Positions 54,142 through 64,000 of a stretch of DNA of 64,000 nucleotides are shown in pieces (position 1 is the stretch's first letter; the number at the start of each line of letters is the position of its first letter). Source of the DNA: Cycas panzhihuaensis (lineage: Eukaryota > Cycadophyta); NCBI GenBank assembly GCA_023213395.1, contig CM041465.1, forward strand, positions 121,093,741-121,157,740, given 5' to 3'. The notes under the pieces are model-generated. The model did not search any database, was not told where the DNA came from, and worked only from the letters and a program-made list of their open reading frames with translations. The position numbers and the translations under genes are program-made.

Positions 54142-55473
54142 ATAAAATGAGTGTTCGTGGATGAGTTGTCAGATGTGTAAAGTGGGTCTTGCTTTCTCAT
54201 TTGCTTACTTAGGATTACAAGTTATGGACAACTAAGCTTCAATTGGTGCGGGGAGAAATGTCAATTGTTAGATGAGGATGACACGTGTCGACATCTTGCA
54301 CATTAGGGTTTCACAAAGGTGGAAGGTCTCAAGGAACAAACTCGCAAAGTTGCATGTTTATAAGTGGAAGGCTCGTGAGTTAGCAAGCTCATGAGGTGAA
54401 GGGTTGCAAAAAGGGAGAAGCTCACAAAGAGGCAAGTTTACAAAGAGGCAAGTCTACAAGGAGATGAGATAGTGAGTGCGTGAATCGCGAGAGGAAGTGA
54501 TGAAGTAAGGAGCTACGAAGTCTTAAGTTCGCGAAGTCGCGAGGGATGCTCACAAATGTGTGGAACATAAAGAAGTTATTTCAAAGTTGGCGTGAAGTTG
54601 TTTTTTAACATTAAAGGCCACATATGATGCATTTGAAGCCATTTTTTATGCATTTGTTGCATTTGAACCCACATGTGTTCATGTGGAGAGCATAGAGCCT
54701 TTGTTGAAGCATTATGAGGTAGCATGGAGTTCTTTGAGATGACATGGATTGTGTTGAAGATTGAGAAGCCATGGATGAAGTACTTAAAGCATATTCAGGC
54801 AAAGAAGAAAGCATATGATGGGTATAAGGTTGCATTTAAGCATTTGGAGCATTGAAGGGCTACATAGAAGTGTTTGAAGAGAGGAACTCCATTATCACCA
54901 ACTCAAACAAATATTTATATGGACATAGGAAGCGTGTGTAGATCCAATTACATCATAGAATGCTAAGAAACACTGGTGAAGCAATTTAGAGAAGTGTGAA
55001 GTAGGTGTTAGGCCATATTTGGTGTGTGAACTTTGTGGAAGCCATCATGGAGGTCGTGTTTGTGTGTTTTGGAGAGAGGTAGCCACATTTTACCTATTCA
55101 AAATGTTTAAAGTTTCTCAATAAAGTGAAGGCAATTCAATTGGTTTAACACTTGTTTGAAGCTATTTAAAGATGCATTGATGCATGTCTAGGCCAAGGTG
55201 AAGTGTGTGATGCTTTAGAAGCTTTCATGTTAAGTGTTTTGTTAGTGAAGCTATGTGTGGACTATGGGAACATTGAGGGAGTGTTGATGCCATGATGAGG
55301 TGTGTCAAACCTTTCAGATCCACTCAAGCAAACACATGTTACACTGAAAATTTGATGAGACCATAATGAAATGTTTGAAATGAGGTGCTCCATATATGCC
55401 TATTCAAGCATATATTTAGTCACCAAGAGAAGTAATTGTGTTGTTATAGAGTCCTTTGCAGACGTTTAGGTAG
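54142..55473 (+). other. Cop-H interior, segment 3, non-coding
   Basis: About 1.3 kb of A/G/T-rich sequence with frequent loosely repeated phrases (tcacaaagaggcaag, tttgaagc, gcatttg). No retroelement domain and no long open frame. Confidence 0.5.
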
Positions 55474-55478
55474 CATTG

Positions 55479-55765
55479 TGTTAGATTAATGTTCATATAG
55501 GACAAATTTAGGATGGTGAATCATTGGGAGTTACAAGGCCCTTAATAGGCTTGTGACACATGTTAGAGAAGTTACAAGTTCATGTTTGGACCATTGGACC
55601 ATTGCCGATCTTGCTTGTATAAGTACGTATACAATATTGTATTTTGCATTATAGAGAGTCATTCCTAATGAATGAGCATTCATTTTTGAAGGTAGACTAA
55701 TTCTACCGGATTAAACCTATGCCAAGTTTTATGTTTGGTTCCTATTTCGATCATTCAATTTCACA
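55479..55765 (+). repeat. 5' LTR of Cop-I
   Basis: 287 bp, TGTTAGATTAATG...TTTCACA, aligned with 60334-60612. The primer site tggtattagag follows at 55768-55778. Confidence 0.9.
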
Positions 55766-55778
55766 TTTGGTATTAGAG

Positions 55779-56990
55779 TAAGGGTTGTCACTGGTGGTTG
55801 ATTAATTTATCAACTCGTGACGTGTGTAGCCAAGCATGGTTTTGTCATTGTATTTGTAGGCGGTTTGATTCAAAATTACATTGGTTATGTTGTGAATTTG
55901 TGAGGAATAATTTGTTTGTGGGGTTATTCAATGTGAGATTATTGGATTTTGTTTTGGGATTAAATATCTCAGCCAAAGAAGCACAATCTAGAACCAAGGA
56001 CTGGTCCTACATAGATTGAATGAGACATGGAAAAAAAAAAAAAAAAGTGTGATGCTAAATGCAAAATAAAGAAGTTTGCTTTATGTAGACGTGAAGTCAA
56101 AGGCTGAGAGCCATTTGGGGGAATTTTCCACTATTCATGAGACACGTTAGAAGAGGCATTTAAGTAGAGATAGCAATACACCATATGCTAGAGAACATCA
56201 CATTAAAGAAAAGATTGTCGATTGTGAGAAGCTCATGGATGCCATGGATGGGCAATAAACGAGACGCAATTGCAATGGGTGGTAGCTTAGGTTGTAAATG
56301 GAGATTATGCTATTGAGCGACAACCGTGCAGAGAGTAATGCCAATTATCCACGGACCTATAGAGAAAGAAGCGATGAAAACCCATGCGTGAGATTAGAGC
56401 ACATATGTAGGGGATAAACATCAAACAAAAATGCTAAATGCTGAAAGACAATGCCATACACAATGAATTGCAAAGATGAAGTGACATCGATGATCGAATC
56501 GATAGAGTTGACAAAAATTGTCAATTCATTATGTAACGTAGGTGGCAAATTTTGTCGGTTTTGACTTGGGTTAAAAAATTTCAAATAATTTTTTAAAATT
56601 AAATAGTTTTTAATTTGTCTTTTAGATCCGCCTTTTAGCCCCTTTAGTGATAGCCCTTGGTCACATTGTATAAAAGGTGTTAAGTTAGTTTCTAGCTCAT
56701 TGAGGAGCCCTTTGTAAAAATGAAGACCACTCTTGTATTATAACATTTCATGTTGTCTCTGTTGAGAATGGTCCTATGATGAGTTTCTGGCTCCCTACGT
56801 GATGACTGTGTACTTTTGTATTTTTCCAGTGCTCTGCGTAGCGACCAAGGACCCAGAAAGCTCAATTTTTAATAAAATAAGTGTGTGCTATGTCAAGGCT
56901 ATTTAATGCCCACTTTGTTGTGGTTTGTTTTGATTATTTTGCACATCATAATGAGTGGAAAATGTTTGTTTTCCTGTCCTAAAAAAATGT
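55779..56990 (+). other. Cop-I leader, gag not recognisable
   Basis: About 1.2 kb without gag motifs, including a run of 16 A near 56031-56046. The part 56532-56895 has a TATA-like tataaaagg (near 56671), cccctttagtg and an aataaaa signal near 56870, which is LTR-like. No matching ends or TSD were found. Confidence 0.4.
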
Positions 56991-58200
56991 CTTAGAAGAG
57001 TTGTTATAACTGCAACAAGCCAAATCATGTTAGGAAAAACTATAGATTGTTGCAATTTGGTCAATAGCATGAAAATACTTTGTAGAATGGAGCTAATTAG
57101 CAGAATTTGGAAGTACATCAAAGAGAGTCCAACGATGTTTAGTACATAGATTTAGGCACTTCCAGACATATGATAGGCATGCTTGACTAGTTCAGGAACA
57201 TGTGGAAAGCAATAGGACATATTGTTAGTCTGGGAGACAATAAAATTTTAACTATCAAGGGCATAGGGTAAGTGCCAATTATAACTCTAAATAGAGATGA
57301 TTATGATATGGAGGATGTCTTGTACATGTTCAGATTGAAGATGAATTGATTTCTATCAGTCAGATAAAGGACAATGGGATGGATGTTCTCTTTAAAGACA
57401 AAAAGGCTAGTATTAGTGATCATGAAGGGAAAACGGTTGTAGAAGGTGTAAGAGAAAAGCATCTTTATAGGCTCTAAGGTAGAAAATCGTTTTTATAGGC
57501 TCTTAGGTAAGTCAGTAAGCCAGAGAGCATATTTGATTGCAGACATATTAAGTAAAATGCAATTGTGACATGAGAAATTGGGGCATCTACACTTCCCTGG
57601 CCTACACCTGATGAATAAGTTGAACATGATGTATGGTCTCTCAAAGTTTAAGGTAGAAAAGTATCTTTGTGAACTTTGCATTTATTGGGAAATAACATAG
57701 GGAAAAGTTTCCTAAACCAATGCTTAGAGGGTGACTGAAAAGTTGAGGCTAGTCCACTAAGATATTTGTGGTCCTATGCTAACCACTTCGCTTCGAGGTG
57801 CAAGGTATTTCGACCTTCATTAATGATTTTGAGAAAGGTTTGGGTTTATCCCATAAAGGAGAAGTCCTAGGAATTTTGAGAATTTAAGGCAAAAGTGAAG
57901 AATGAAAGTGGTCAAAGGATTAAGATATTCATATTAGATAATGGGGGAGAATACACCTCCAATGCCTTTGTCTAGTTCTACAAGGAACATGGTATAAAGA
58001 AGTAGTTAATAACAACATACATCCTGCAACAGAATGGTGTAGTTGAGAGAACGAACAAGACATTGGTTGAAAAGGCCAAGTCGATGATGAAGGCGAAAAC
58101 CTCTCAGATATCTTTTGGGTTGAAGTTGTTTGTGCAGTAGCATACTTGACTAATAGGAGTGTTGTGAAAGTTATATGGAATAAAACATCTAAAGAAACAT
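56991..58200 (+). pseudogene. pol: Cop-I zinc knuckle, protease and integrase
   Basis: A degenerate knuckle (CYNCNKPNHVRKN, near 57000-57045) lacks its last Cys. Protease: the FRHFQTYDRHA region, then ISQIKDNGMDVLFKDKKASI. Pre-integrase near 57560-57700. Integrase: EFKAKVKNESGQRIKIFILD then NGGEYTSNAFV (57880-57980) and LQQNGVVERTNKTLVEKAKS (58030-58090). The catalytic Asp of DNGGEY and the Glu of VERTN are kept, but stops lie between. Confidence 0.72.
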
Positions 58201-58860
58201 GATTAGGACGTAAACCTATATTGAGCCATCTTAGAATCTTTGAAAGCATGGCGTATATGCATGTTCCCAAAGAGAAATGCCAAAAATTTGATGATAAAAG
58301 TTCCAAGTGCATCCTCGTGGGGTACAACAAAAAGAGCAAAGTGTATTGGGTTTACGAGTTGGCAAGTCGAAAGGTTCATGCTACTTGGGATGTCATCTTT
58401 GAACAAATTGACAAACATGTTATAGATCGGGACATCATCTTCGAAGAGGTTGATAAATAGGTTATAGATCAAAATTGAGACCTAGGCACTTCAAAGATTT
58501 GGCAAGACAAAGGGAAGCAGATTGAGGAATAGTTTGAATGTAGTTTGTCGAGATAGCAACTTGTCCATCGAGAGATTGATCTAAAGCAGGAAAAAGAAGA
58601 TGAAGGTGGGGAAGAGAAATTTGAAGACAATCAAGAAACACAATTGGAAATTCTACTTGAGGTCGCACCACTTATTAAGAAATTTTCCAAATGGTATTTG
58701 AAAACCATTGCAGAAGCTCAATTGCTCGAGACAAAGGGAAAATGGAAGTCCAGGATGAGACCTAATACGATCAATTTTGCTTTCATGGTAGATGTGTTGA
58801 ATGTAGAAGAGCCTTTAAATTTTAGTAGACCAACCAACAACAAAAGTGGAGGTTAGAAAT
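58201..58860 (+). pseudogene. pol: Cop-I integrase C-terminus and linker
   Basis: 79 open codons from 58221: MSHLRIFESMAYMHVPKEKC, then CILVGYNKKSKVYWVYELAS and VHATWDVIFEQ, the copia integrase C-terminal region. An acidic linker (KEDEGGEEKFEDNQE) leads to FSKWYLKTIAEAQ near 58680-58720. Confidence 0.72.
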
Positions 58861-60333
58861 GGATGTTGAAATCCGAGTTGTTGAGTAGAATTGAACTTGG
58901 GATTTGGTTGATTTGCCAACAGGCAAACATGCAATTGGTTGCCAATGGGTCTATAAGACCAAATTTAGATCAGATGGCTTTGTTGCTAAACACAAGGTTA
59001 GGTTAGTAGCCAAAGGATTCAAGTAGACAGAAGGGATAGATTACCAGAAGACATTTTCTCTAGTAGCAAAGATGGTAACAATTAGATTGATTTTGGTGAT
59101 AATTGCTCAGTTCAAATAACTGTGAACCCTAGCTTCATGTCAAAAATGCCTTCTTTAATGAAGATCTTGCAGAGGAAGTCTCTATGGAGTAGCCACCTGG
59201 ATATGTTGCTAAAGGCAAAGTACATTTGGTATGTTGTTTGAAAAAGGCTTTGTATGGCCTGAAGCTAGCTCCAAAGATCGATCAATATTTTCTAGATAAT
59301 GGGTTTGAAAGGTCGCCAACTGATCCAAACTTATAGATCAAGGTTAAAGAAAATTCAGTCATCTTTGTAATGTTGTATGTATATGATCTTGTGATCACAG
59401 GGAACGACACCTCAAAGGTTGAAGACTTGAAGAATGCTCTCAAGAATACATTCAAGATGACTGATCTTGGATTGCTCCACTATTTTTTGGGCGTGGAATT
59501 GTGGCAGAAACCTGGAGAATCTTCATTTCACATGCTAAGGATGCATGGGAAATTCTAAAGAGATTTAGAATGGGGGAAGTTAAGTCTGTACGTACACCAA
59601 AGAAACAAGTTTAAAGTTGATAGCTCTGGATGATAAGGAATGGGTTGATGGCCCAATATTCAAGCATCTAGTTCGTTGTTTGATCTACTTGATTACGATT
59701 AGACTTGACATTTCCTTTGTAGTTAGTATGGTGTTGAGGTTTATGGTTGAACTAAAGCTGATCCATTGGAAAGTTGCGAAGAGGATCCTAAGATATTTGT
59801 AGGGGACACTGCACTTGGGATTGGAGTTTAGCTAGAATGACAATTTTTGGCTAATAGGGTATTCGAATTTTGATTGGGCTAGATGTGAGGATAATAGAAG
59901 GTCCATTTTAGGATATTGCTTCAGTTTGGGTTTTGTTTTTGTCACTTGGAGTAGCAAGAAGCAACCTAATGTTGCTTTATCTTTTATTGAGATAGATTAT
60001 AAAGATGTCGCAACAACTTGTGATGCCATCTGGTTAAGACAAGTACTTAGTGATGTGGGACTACATCAGGATGAGGCGACTACATAGTACTATGATAATC
60101 AAAGTACTTTGAAGATTGCCAAGAATCCAGTGTTCCATGCTCACACCAAACACATCAAGGTAAATCATCATTTCATCCAAGACTAGATCTAGAATGGAGA
60201 GGTTGAACTTTTGTACAAATCAACAGAAGAATAGTTAGTTGATATTTTCACCAAACCTTTACCTAAAGATAAGTTTTACAAATTTAAATCTTGTTTCAAC
60301 ATTAAAGGCAATGATATGAACATTATGGGGGAG
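58861..60333 (+). pseudogene. pol: Cop-I reverse transcriptase and RNase H
   Basis: RT pieces: WDLVDLPTGKHAIGCQWVYK, LVAKGFK, LKKALYGLKLAPK and the active site LYVYDLVITGND (59370 on), where YVDD has become YVYD. RNase H: FKHLVRCLIYLITIRLDISF, YSNFDWARCEDNRRSILGY, ALSFIEIDYKDVATTCDAIW, YDNQSTLKIAKNPVFHAHTK. The end is VDIFTKPLPKDKFYKFKSC before the polypurine tract tatgggggag. Confidence 0.78.
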
Positions 60334-60612
60334 TGTTAGATTAATGTTAATATAGGACAGGTTTAGGATGGTGAGTCATCAAGAGTTACAAAGCCCCTAA
60401 TAGGCTTGTGACACATGTTAGGGTGATTATGAGTTTGTGTTTGGATTGTTACCAATCCCATTTGTATAAGTACATGTACAACATTGTATTTTGCATTATG
60501 GAGAGTCTTTTCTAATGAATGAGCATTCGTTTTTGAAGGTAGACTAATTCTACCAAATTAAACCTATGTCAAGTTTTGTGTTTGGTTCCTATTTCGATCA
60601 TTCAGTTTCACA
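60334..60612 (+). repeat. 3' LTR of Cop-I
   Basis: 279 bp, TGTTAGATTAATG...TTTCACA. The CATTG TSD follows directly. Confidence 0.9.
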
Positions 60613-60617
60613 CATTG

Positions 60618-61160
60618 AAGTCGTGTTGTGTCGTAGGAGGCTACATGGATGTATGTGAAAGCCATGAAGGGCTATGCTAAATGCACACAAAGCCCTGTGT
60701 TATTACATCGAAGTTCACCACCACTATATTCATGAATATATTAAGGCAGGGAAGTTGTAGATTGAGTATTGTCCAAGTAAAGAACAATTGGCGAATGTGT
60801 TCATCAAGGCACTAACTGAAGATCAATTCATAAAGATTCATGCTAGATTGGGACTCATCGTCTAACCAAATGAACTTCCACCATATTCCTAGTTGAGGCT
60901 TGGAGAGATGGTAAGAGAAGAATCAGATCCAGATATAATGATCAGAATCAGATCCATTTCGTTTGCCCCACATCTTCATCTTTCTCACACTGAAACCGAT
61001 CTTTTAGCATGGAAATGGTGTCTCAAACCAAAGTTGTCCTTATTTAGTCGCTTCCCTCGGCCTCCCCCATAGTGGTTGGATGTATTAGTGATGATAATTC
61101 TTGCCTTCACTAGTGATTTCAAGATGAATATCGAATTCCCACATTTATGTTAAGAGGGGA
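60618..61160 (+). pseudogene. pol: Cop-H RNase H tail and 3' untranslated region
   Basis: The plus strand reads ALCYYIEVHHHYIHEYIKAG, then IEYCPSKEQLANVFIKALTE and DQFIKIHARLGLIV before a stop. This is the end of copia RNase H, with one in-frame TAG. It is the only coding remnant of Cop-H. The polypurine tract taagagggga (61151-61160) ends the segment. Confidence 0.78.
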
Positions 61161-61506
61161 TGTTAGCATGGTATTTAAGGTTAACCACATGTTTAGGTTA
61201 ATGTTAAATACGGTGGCATTAAATATGAGCTGCACTTTATTAATGCTAAATGTGGTTAGTTAATGTTAAGCCAAAGGGTGTAAATGTTGAATGTTTGGGG
61301 GATTATAAAAGATCCCTAAGACCTTTGTAAATGGATTGAATCACATCATGTGGAAGCAATGTAATTATTTTTCATTGTTTTGACAAGTTTTCTCCCAAAA
61401 GGGTTTCCTACGTAAATCCTATGTACTATCCTTTTGTGTGTGCTTGCTATGTATGATCAAGATCCTATTTAGAATGCTTGTGTATGTTACATTCATGAGT
61501 TTAACA
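61161..61506 (+). repeat. 3' LTR of Cop-H
   Basis: 346 bp, TGTTAGC...TTTAACA, aligned with 35661-36007. Confidence 0.88.
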
Positions 61507-61511
61507 CAAAC

Positions 61512-62247
61512 ATAAGAAGCATGACACATGGAAAAACAATAAGAAGATTTGCTTGGCAATGAAAATTCTATTTTAAGGATCAAGGTAGAACTTGTTATAA
61601 TATAGGGATCAAATAAGGAACGAAAAAAGAATCATATGGGCTTAAAACAAGATGTGTGTGAGATACATGCTAGTCTTGTTTGTGTTTATGTCATGTTATA
61701 TCCTTGCTTATCCTTTCTGTGAATATAGTTCCAATTGAGTCTCTTAAAATTTTGTTATTTTTCAAAAGAGAAATTGCTTCATTGAGTTTCTAGAGCTCTA
61801 AGAAATTAAGGTCACCATTCTTCCACACTCCAATTCACTTATCCAATATTTCTTTCTAATGTAGAAGTCCTTGTGCATGCACAATATTACATCTTGAAAA
61901 GATATATGGTGGATATGATATGATGATTAATGGGAGTATAGTTCTAGTGACATCATGGGAGGATCCATTCATATACAAGTTGCATAAGCGTCCACGGTGA
62001 GAGGCATCAATATTGGGGCTTACACATCACATCCAATACTTATTCTCTACCTTCATCACACAATATATTAGGATGACTTAAATTTTGGCTTTGAGGCCCT
62101 AAAATAATCAACCATCATTTTTAGTCATTCATCTCATAAATGTTCAAAACCAACAAGCAAGCGCTATGTGTGACATTCACCAAACAAGCACACTTGATAT
62201 CCTAGCCATAGTAGGTTGTGGGTTTGATGGTGCTTTATGCACAAGCC
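61512..62247. other. Host-side continuation of the sequence before Cop-H, no gene
   Basis: AT-rich; no recognisable domain on either strand. By position it is the right half of the interior that follows the Cop-E LTR (34640-35655). Confidence 0.45.
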
Positions 62248-62720
62248 ACCATATGGATTGTATGTGCACCCATGACATCTTGGGAATGGTAGGTGTTAAG
62301 AGTAATGTTTTATCTAGGACTCATAACATATTTCTCTAGCGTACTATTGTAAGGGTTCTGTTTCGTCCTCCCCCTTCTATTATCTTGTGACAAGTGGCAC
62401 TCATGCATGAGCCTTGTCCAAGATTCTTATATGTTGTACTATATTTATAGAGGGTTCTCGCTCATTAATGACATTGATCATTTACCATCTAGATTGTATG
62501 TGCACCCATGACATCTTGGTGATGGTAGGTGTTAAGAGCAATGTTTTATCTAGAACTCATAACACATTTCTCTAATGTACTATTGTAAGGGTTATGTGTC
62601 ATCCTCCCTCTTCTGTTATCTTGTGACAAGTGGCACTCATGCATTGAGCCTTGTCCGTGATTCTCATATGTTGTACTATATTTATAGAGGGTTCTCCCTC
62701 ATTAATGACATCGATCATTT
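62248..62720. repeat. Tandem duplication of about 236 bp across an LTR boundary
   Basis: Two consecutive units (62248-62483 and 62484-62720) each contain about 46 bp of non-LTR sequence (gattgtatgtgcacccatg) plus about 190 bp of the 204-bp copia LTR of the Cop-E family. Confidence 0.9.
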
Positions 62721-62732
62721 CTGAGTTTAACA
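62530..62732 (+). repeat. LTR of Cop-N (Cop-E family)
   Basis: 203 bp, TGTTAAGAGCAATG...GTTTAACA, matching 34423-34626 (shared ttgtgacaagtg, tttatagaggg). Followed by a primer site. Confidence 0.85.
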
Positions 62733-62744
62733 TGGTATCAGAGC
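62733..62744 (+). promoter_or_regulatory. Primer binding site of Cop-N
   Basis: TGGTATCAGAGC directly after the LTR end. Confidence 0.85.
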
Positions 62745-63124
62745 AAGGTGTATTTCTCACCTGAATGTGAACCCAGTTAGATTTTTGAAGAAGAGTCAGC
62801 TAGAGGTTTTGAGATAAATCAAGGAAGCTCAAGTCCAATACTAAAGGACATTGTCAGTGAATCATCAAGTAAACAATAGTTGTAGACAAAGAATGGATAG
62901 CGCAGACGATGTACGAACGTGTATGGACAGTACAGACTAGAATTTTCAAAGTGGTTAGAATCACTTGAAAATTTACCAGCAGATTCATCTAATCAAGGCC
63001 ATCATCTTTCTCCAAAAGGTCGATTGCAAATAACCAATATTTCGGGTAGTTTTTTAGTAGTTTCAGAAGATGTGGGTTTGAATCTTCCACTGAAGATTTC
63101 TTCAATTTTGCTTCAAATCTTCAA
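62745..63124 (+). other. Cop-N leader, no gene
   Basis: Short leader cut off by the Cop-M insertion. A 69-codon open frame at 62919-63128 shows no known domain. Confidence 0.45.
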
Positions 63125-63129
63125 GTAAA

Positions 63130-63503
63130 TGTCAGAATGAGGGATATAAGCTAGCCTTACAACATAAATCACATGCAGAATGAAGCAAGAGGTGATGATA
63201 CGTCAACAAGACTTAACTCTTCAATTCTCATTAAAAAGGAATGAATGGTACAATTACATATTTATAACTTTACACTAAGTCTAAACATAGGAGGTGGTTC
63301 AACAAACTCTAACGTTTCCATGAAATTTGGTGTGCTCAAATCACCTCATACATGTTTTGAGTATCTTGGACTTCTAGAACTTTGACCAAGTATATTCTCT
63401 CTCTAGAATATTCTCATATAGAATATTCCATGTGAGCAATTATTCTAATGAACCTAAAATGAACTTAAATGAAATGAAATGGGAATGTACATTATTTCTA
63501 ACA
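63130..63503 (-). repeat. 3' LTR of Cop-M
   Basis: 374 bp, TGTCAGAATGAG...TTCTAACA, alignable with the Cop-L LTR 5750-6116. Confidence 0.85.
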
Positions 63504-63529
63504 CCCTCCCATAACGTTAAGTTCATTTT

Positions 63530-64000
63530 CTCTTACAAACATTAATTTCCTTAATCTCAAAATTTTCACGACTCAATGCTTTGGTGAGTAAGTTTGCAAT
63601 TTGATCACTTGAGCTACAGTAGATCAATTCGACTATACCTTTCTCCACTTGTTCCTGAATAAAATGATGATGAATTTCCACGTGTTTGCTCCTTGCGTGG
63701 AAAACTGGATTCTTTGATAGTTGGATTGCACCTTGATTGTCACAAAATTATTGAGTAGGTTCATCTTGATCAAGTTTGAAGTGGCTAAGAAGTCCTGTAA
63801 GCCAAATAGCCTCACAAGTTGCAAGCATCGCAGCCTTTGTATTCAACTTCAGTAGATGATAAGGAAACTGTTTGTTGTAATTTATTGCTCCATGAGATCA
63901 TTCTAGGATTGAGTGCAAATGAATATCCTGATGTAGATCTTCTTGTGTTAGCCTCTCCTGCCCAGTCTAAGTCAGTGAATCCATGTAGTACAAATTCAAA
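63530..64000 (-). pseudogene. pol: Cop-M RNase H, cut by window edge
   Basis: A clean minus-strand frame reads CDNQGAIQLSKNPVFHARSK, then HVEIHHHFIQEQVEKGIVEL and IYCSSSDQIANLLTKALSRE, ending near 63530. These are the copia RNase H motifs with the HHHF block and the LLTKAL end. Upstream, near 63740-63850, a stop and a frame slip disturb the SSTEVEYKA-type block. Better preserved than Cop-L. Confidence 0.82.

Larger units (their letters stand above)
55479..60612 (+). mobile_element. Cop-I: Ty1/copia element with exact TSD
   Basis: LTRs 55479-55765 and 60334-60612, flanked by identical CATTG (55474-55478 and 60613-60617). The interior encodes a zinc knuckle remnant, protease, integrase, RT and RNase H on the plus strand, all with stops. 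No gag capsid domain is seen. Confidence 0.92.
35661..61506 (+). mobile_element. Cop-H: copia-type element expanded by three nested insertions
   Basis: LTRs at 35661-36007 and 61161-61506 are the same family and orientation. Flanks are caaat (35656-35660) and caaac (61507-61511), a TSD with one difference. Inside lie Cop-A, Cop-C and Cop-I. Subtracting them leaves about 3.7 kb, of which only an RNase H tail is coding. It is therefore an internally deleted or non-autonomous copia with a mostly non-coding interior. Confidence 0.85.
63130..64000 (-). mobile_element. Cop-M: 3' end of a Ty1/copia element of the Cop-L family
   Basis: LTR at 63130-63503, polypurine tract (minus tatgggaggg) and RNase H, running out of the window on the right. 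The left flank gtaaa (63125-63129) is one half of a TSD. Confidence 0.85.

Noticed and set aside
56532-56895. Additional solo LTR inside the Cop-I leader
   Set aside because: TATA-like and polyA-like signals are present, but no terminal inverted ends, TSD or second copy could be found.

Overview
This window looks like plant nuclear DNA from a very large, repeat-filled genome. No complete host gene, rRNA or tRNA was found. Nearly everything is old LTR retrotransposon sequence (Ty1/copia and Ty3/gypsy) carrying stops and frameshifts, with iMet-type primer binding sites (TGGTATCAGAGC), TG...CA LTR ends and 5-bp target-site duplications (TSDs). A gymnosperm, probably a conifer, is the best guess: copies are old and nested, and there is a Penelope-like retroelement, a class reported from conifers. 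Nothing in the sequence proves the species.

Layout. 1-4623: minus-strand gypsy element (Gyp1) cut by the window edge. 4624-6942: minus-strand copia remnant (Cop-L) with a GC-rich island, one LTR flanked by internal sequence on both sides, and a minisatellite inside RNase H. 6948-14486: gypsy element Gyp-K on the minus strand with both LTRs and an exact CTTAC TSD. It has gag with four zinc knuckles, a protease, an integrase C-terminus and an extra ORF, but no reverse transcriptase. 14848-19548: Penelope-like element (coiled-coil/basic ORF1 plus the start of an RT ORF2) arranged as a palindrome with arms of about 1.4 kb. 19549-25167: copia remnants and an isolated LTR. 25168-30909: plus-strand gypsy Gyp-D. 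30910-34639: two copia families joined (Cop-P 5' end, Cop-E pol).

35661-61506 is one copia-type element (Cop-H, about 3.7 kb of its own sequence) swollen to about 26 kb by nested insertions. Cop-A (36567-47826) holds a solo LTR (37191-38028) and all of Cop-B (41951-47161). Cop-C (48342-54136) holds another solo LTR (50881-51432). Cop-I (55479-60612) is a third insertion. Removing the inner elements leaves about 5.2 kb each for Cop-A and Cop-C, which is normal for copia. 61507-64000: a duplicated LTR boundary (Cop-N) and the 3' end of another minus-strand copia (Cop-M) of the Cop-L family.

Functionally, the genes are retroelement parts: gag (particle), protease, integrase, reverse transcriptase and RNase H. 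Almost all are pseudogenes. Cop-B is the best preserved. The most unusual items are the Penelope-like palindrome, the RT-less Gyp-K with its extra ORF, and several LTRs flanked by a polypurine tract on one side and a primer binding site on the other. All boundaries were read by eye from terminal motifs and repeat comparison. No database search was possible.
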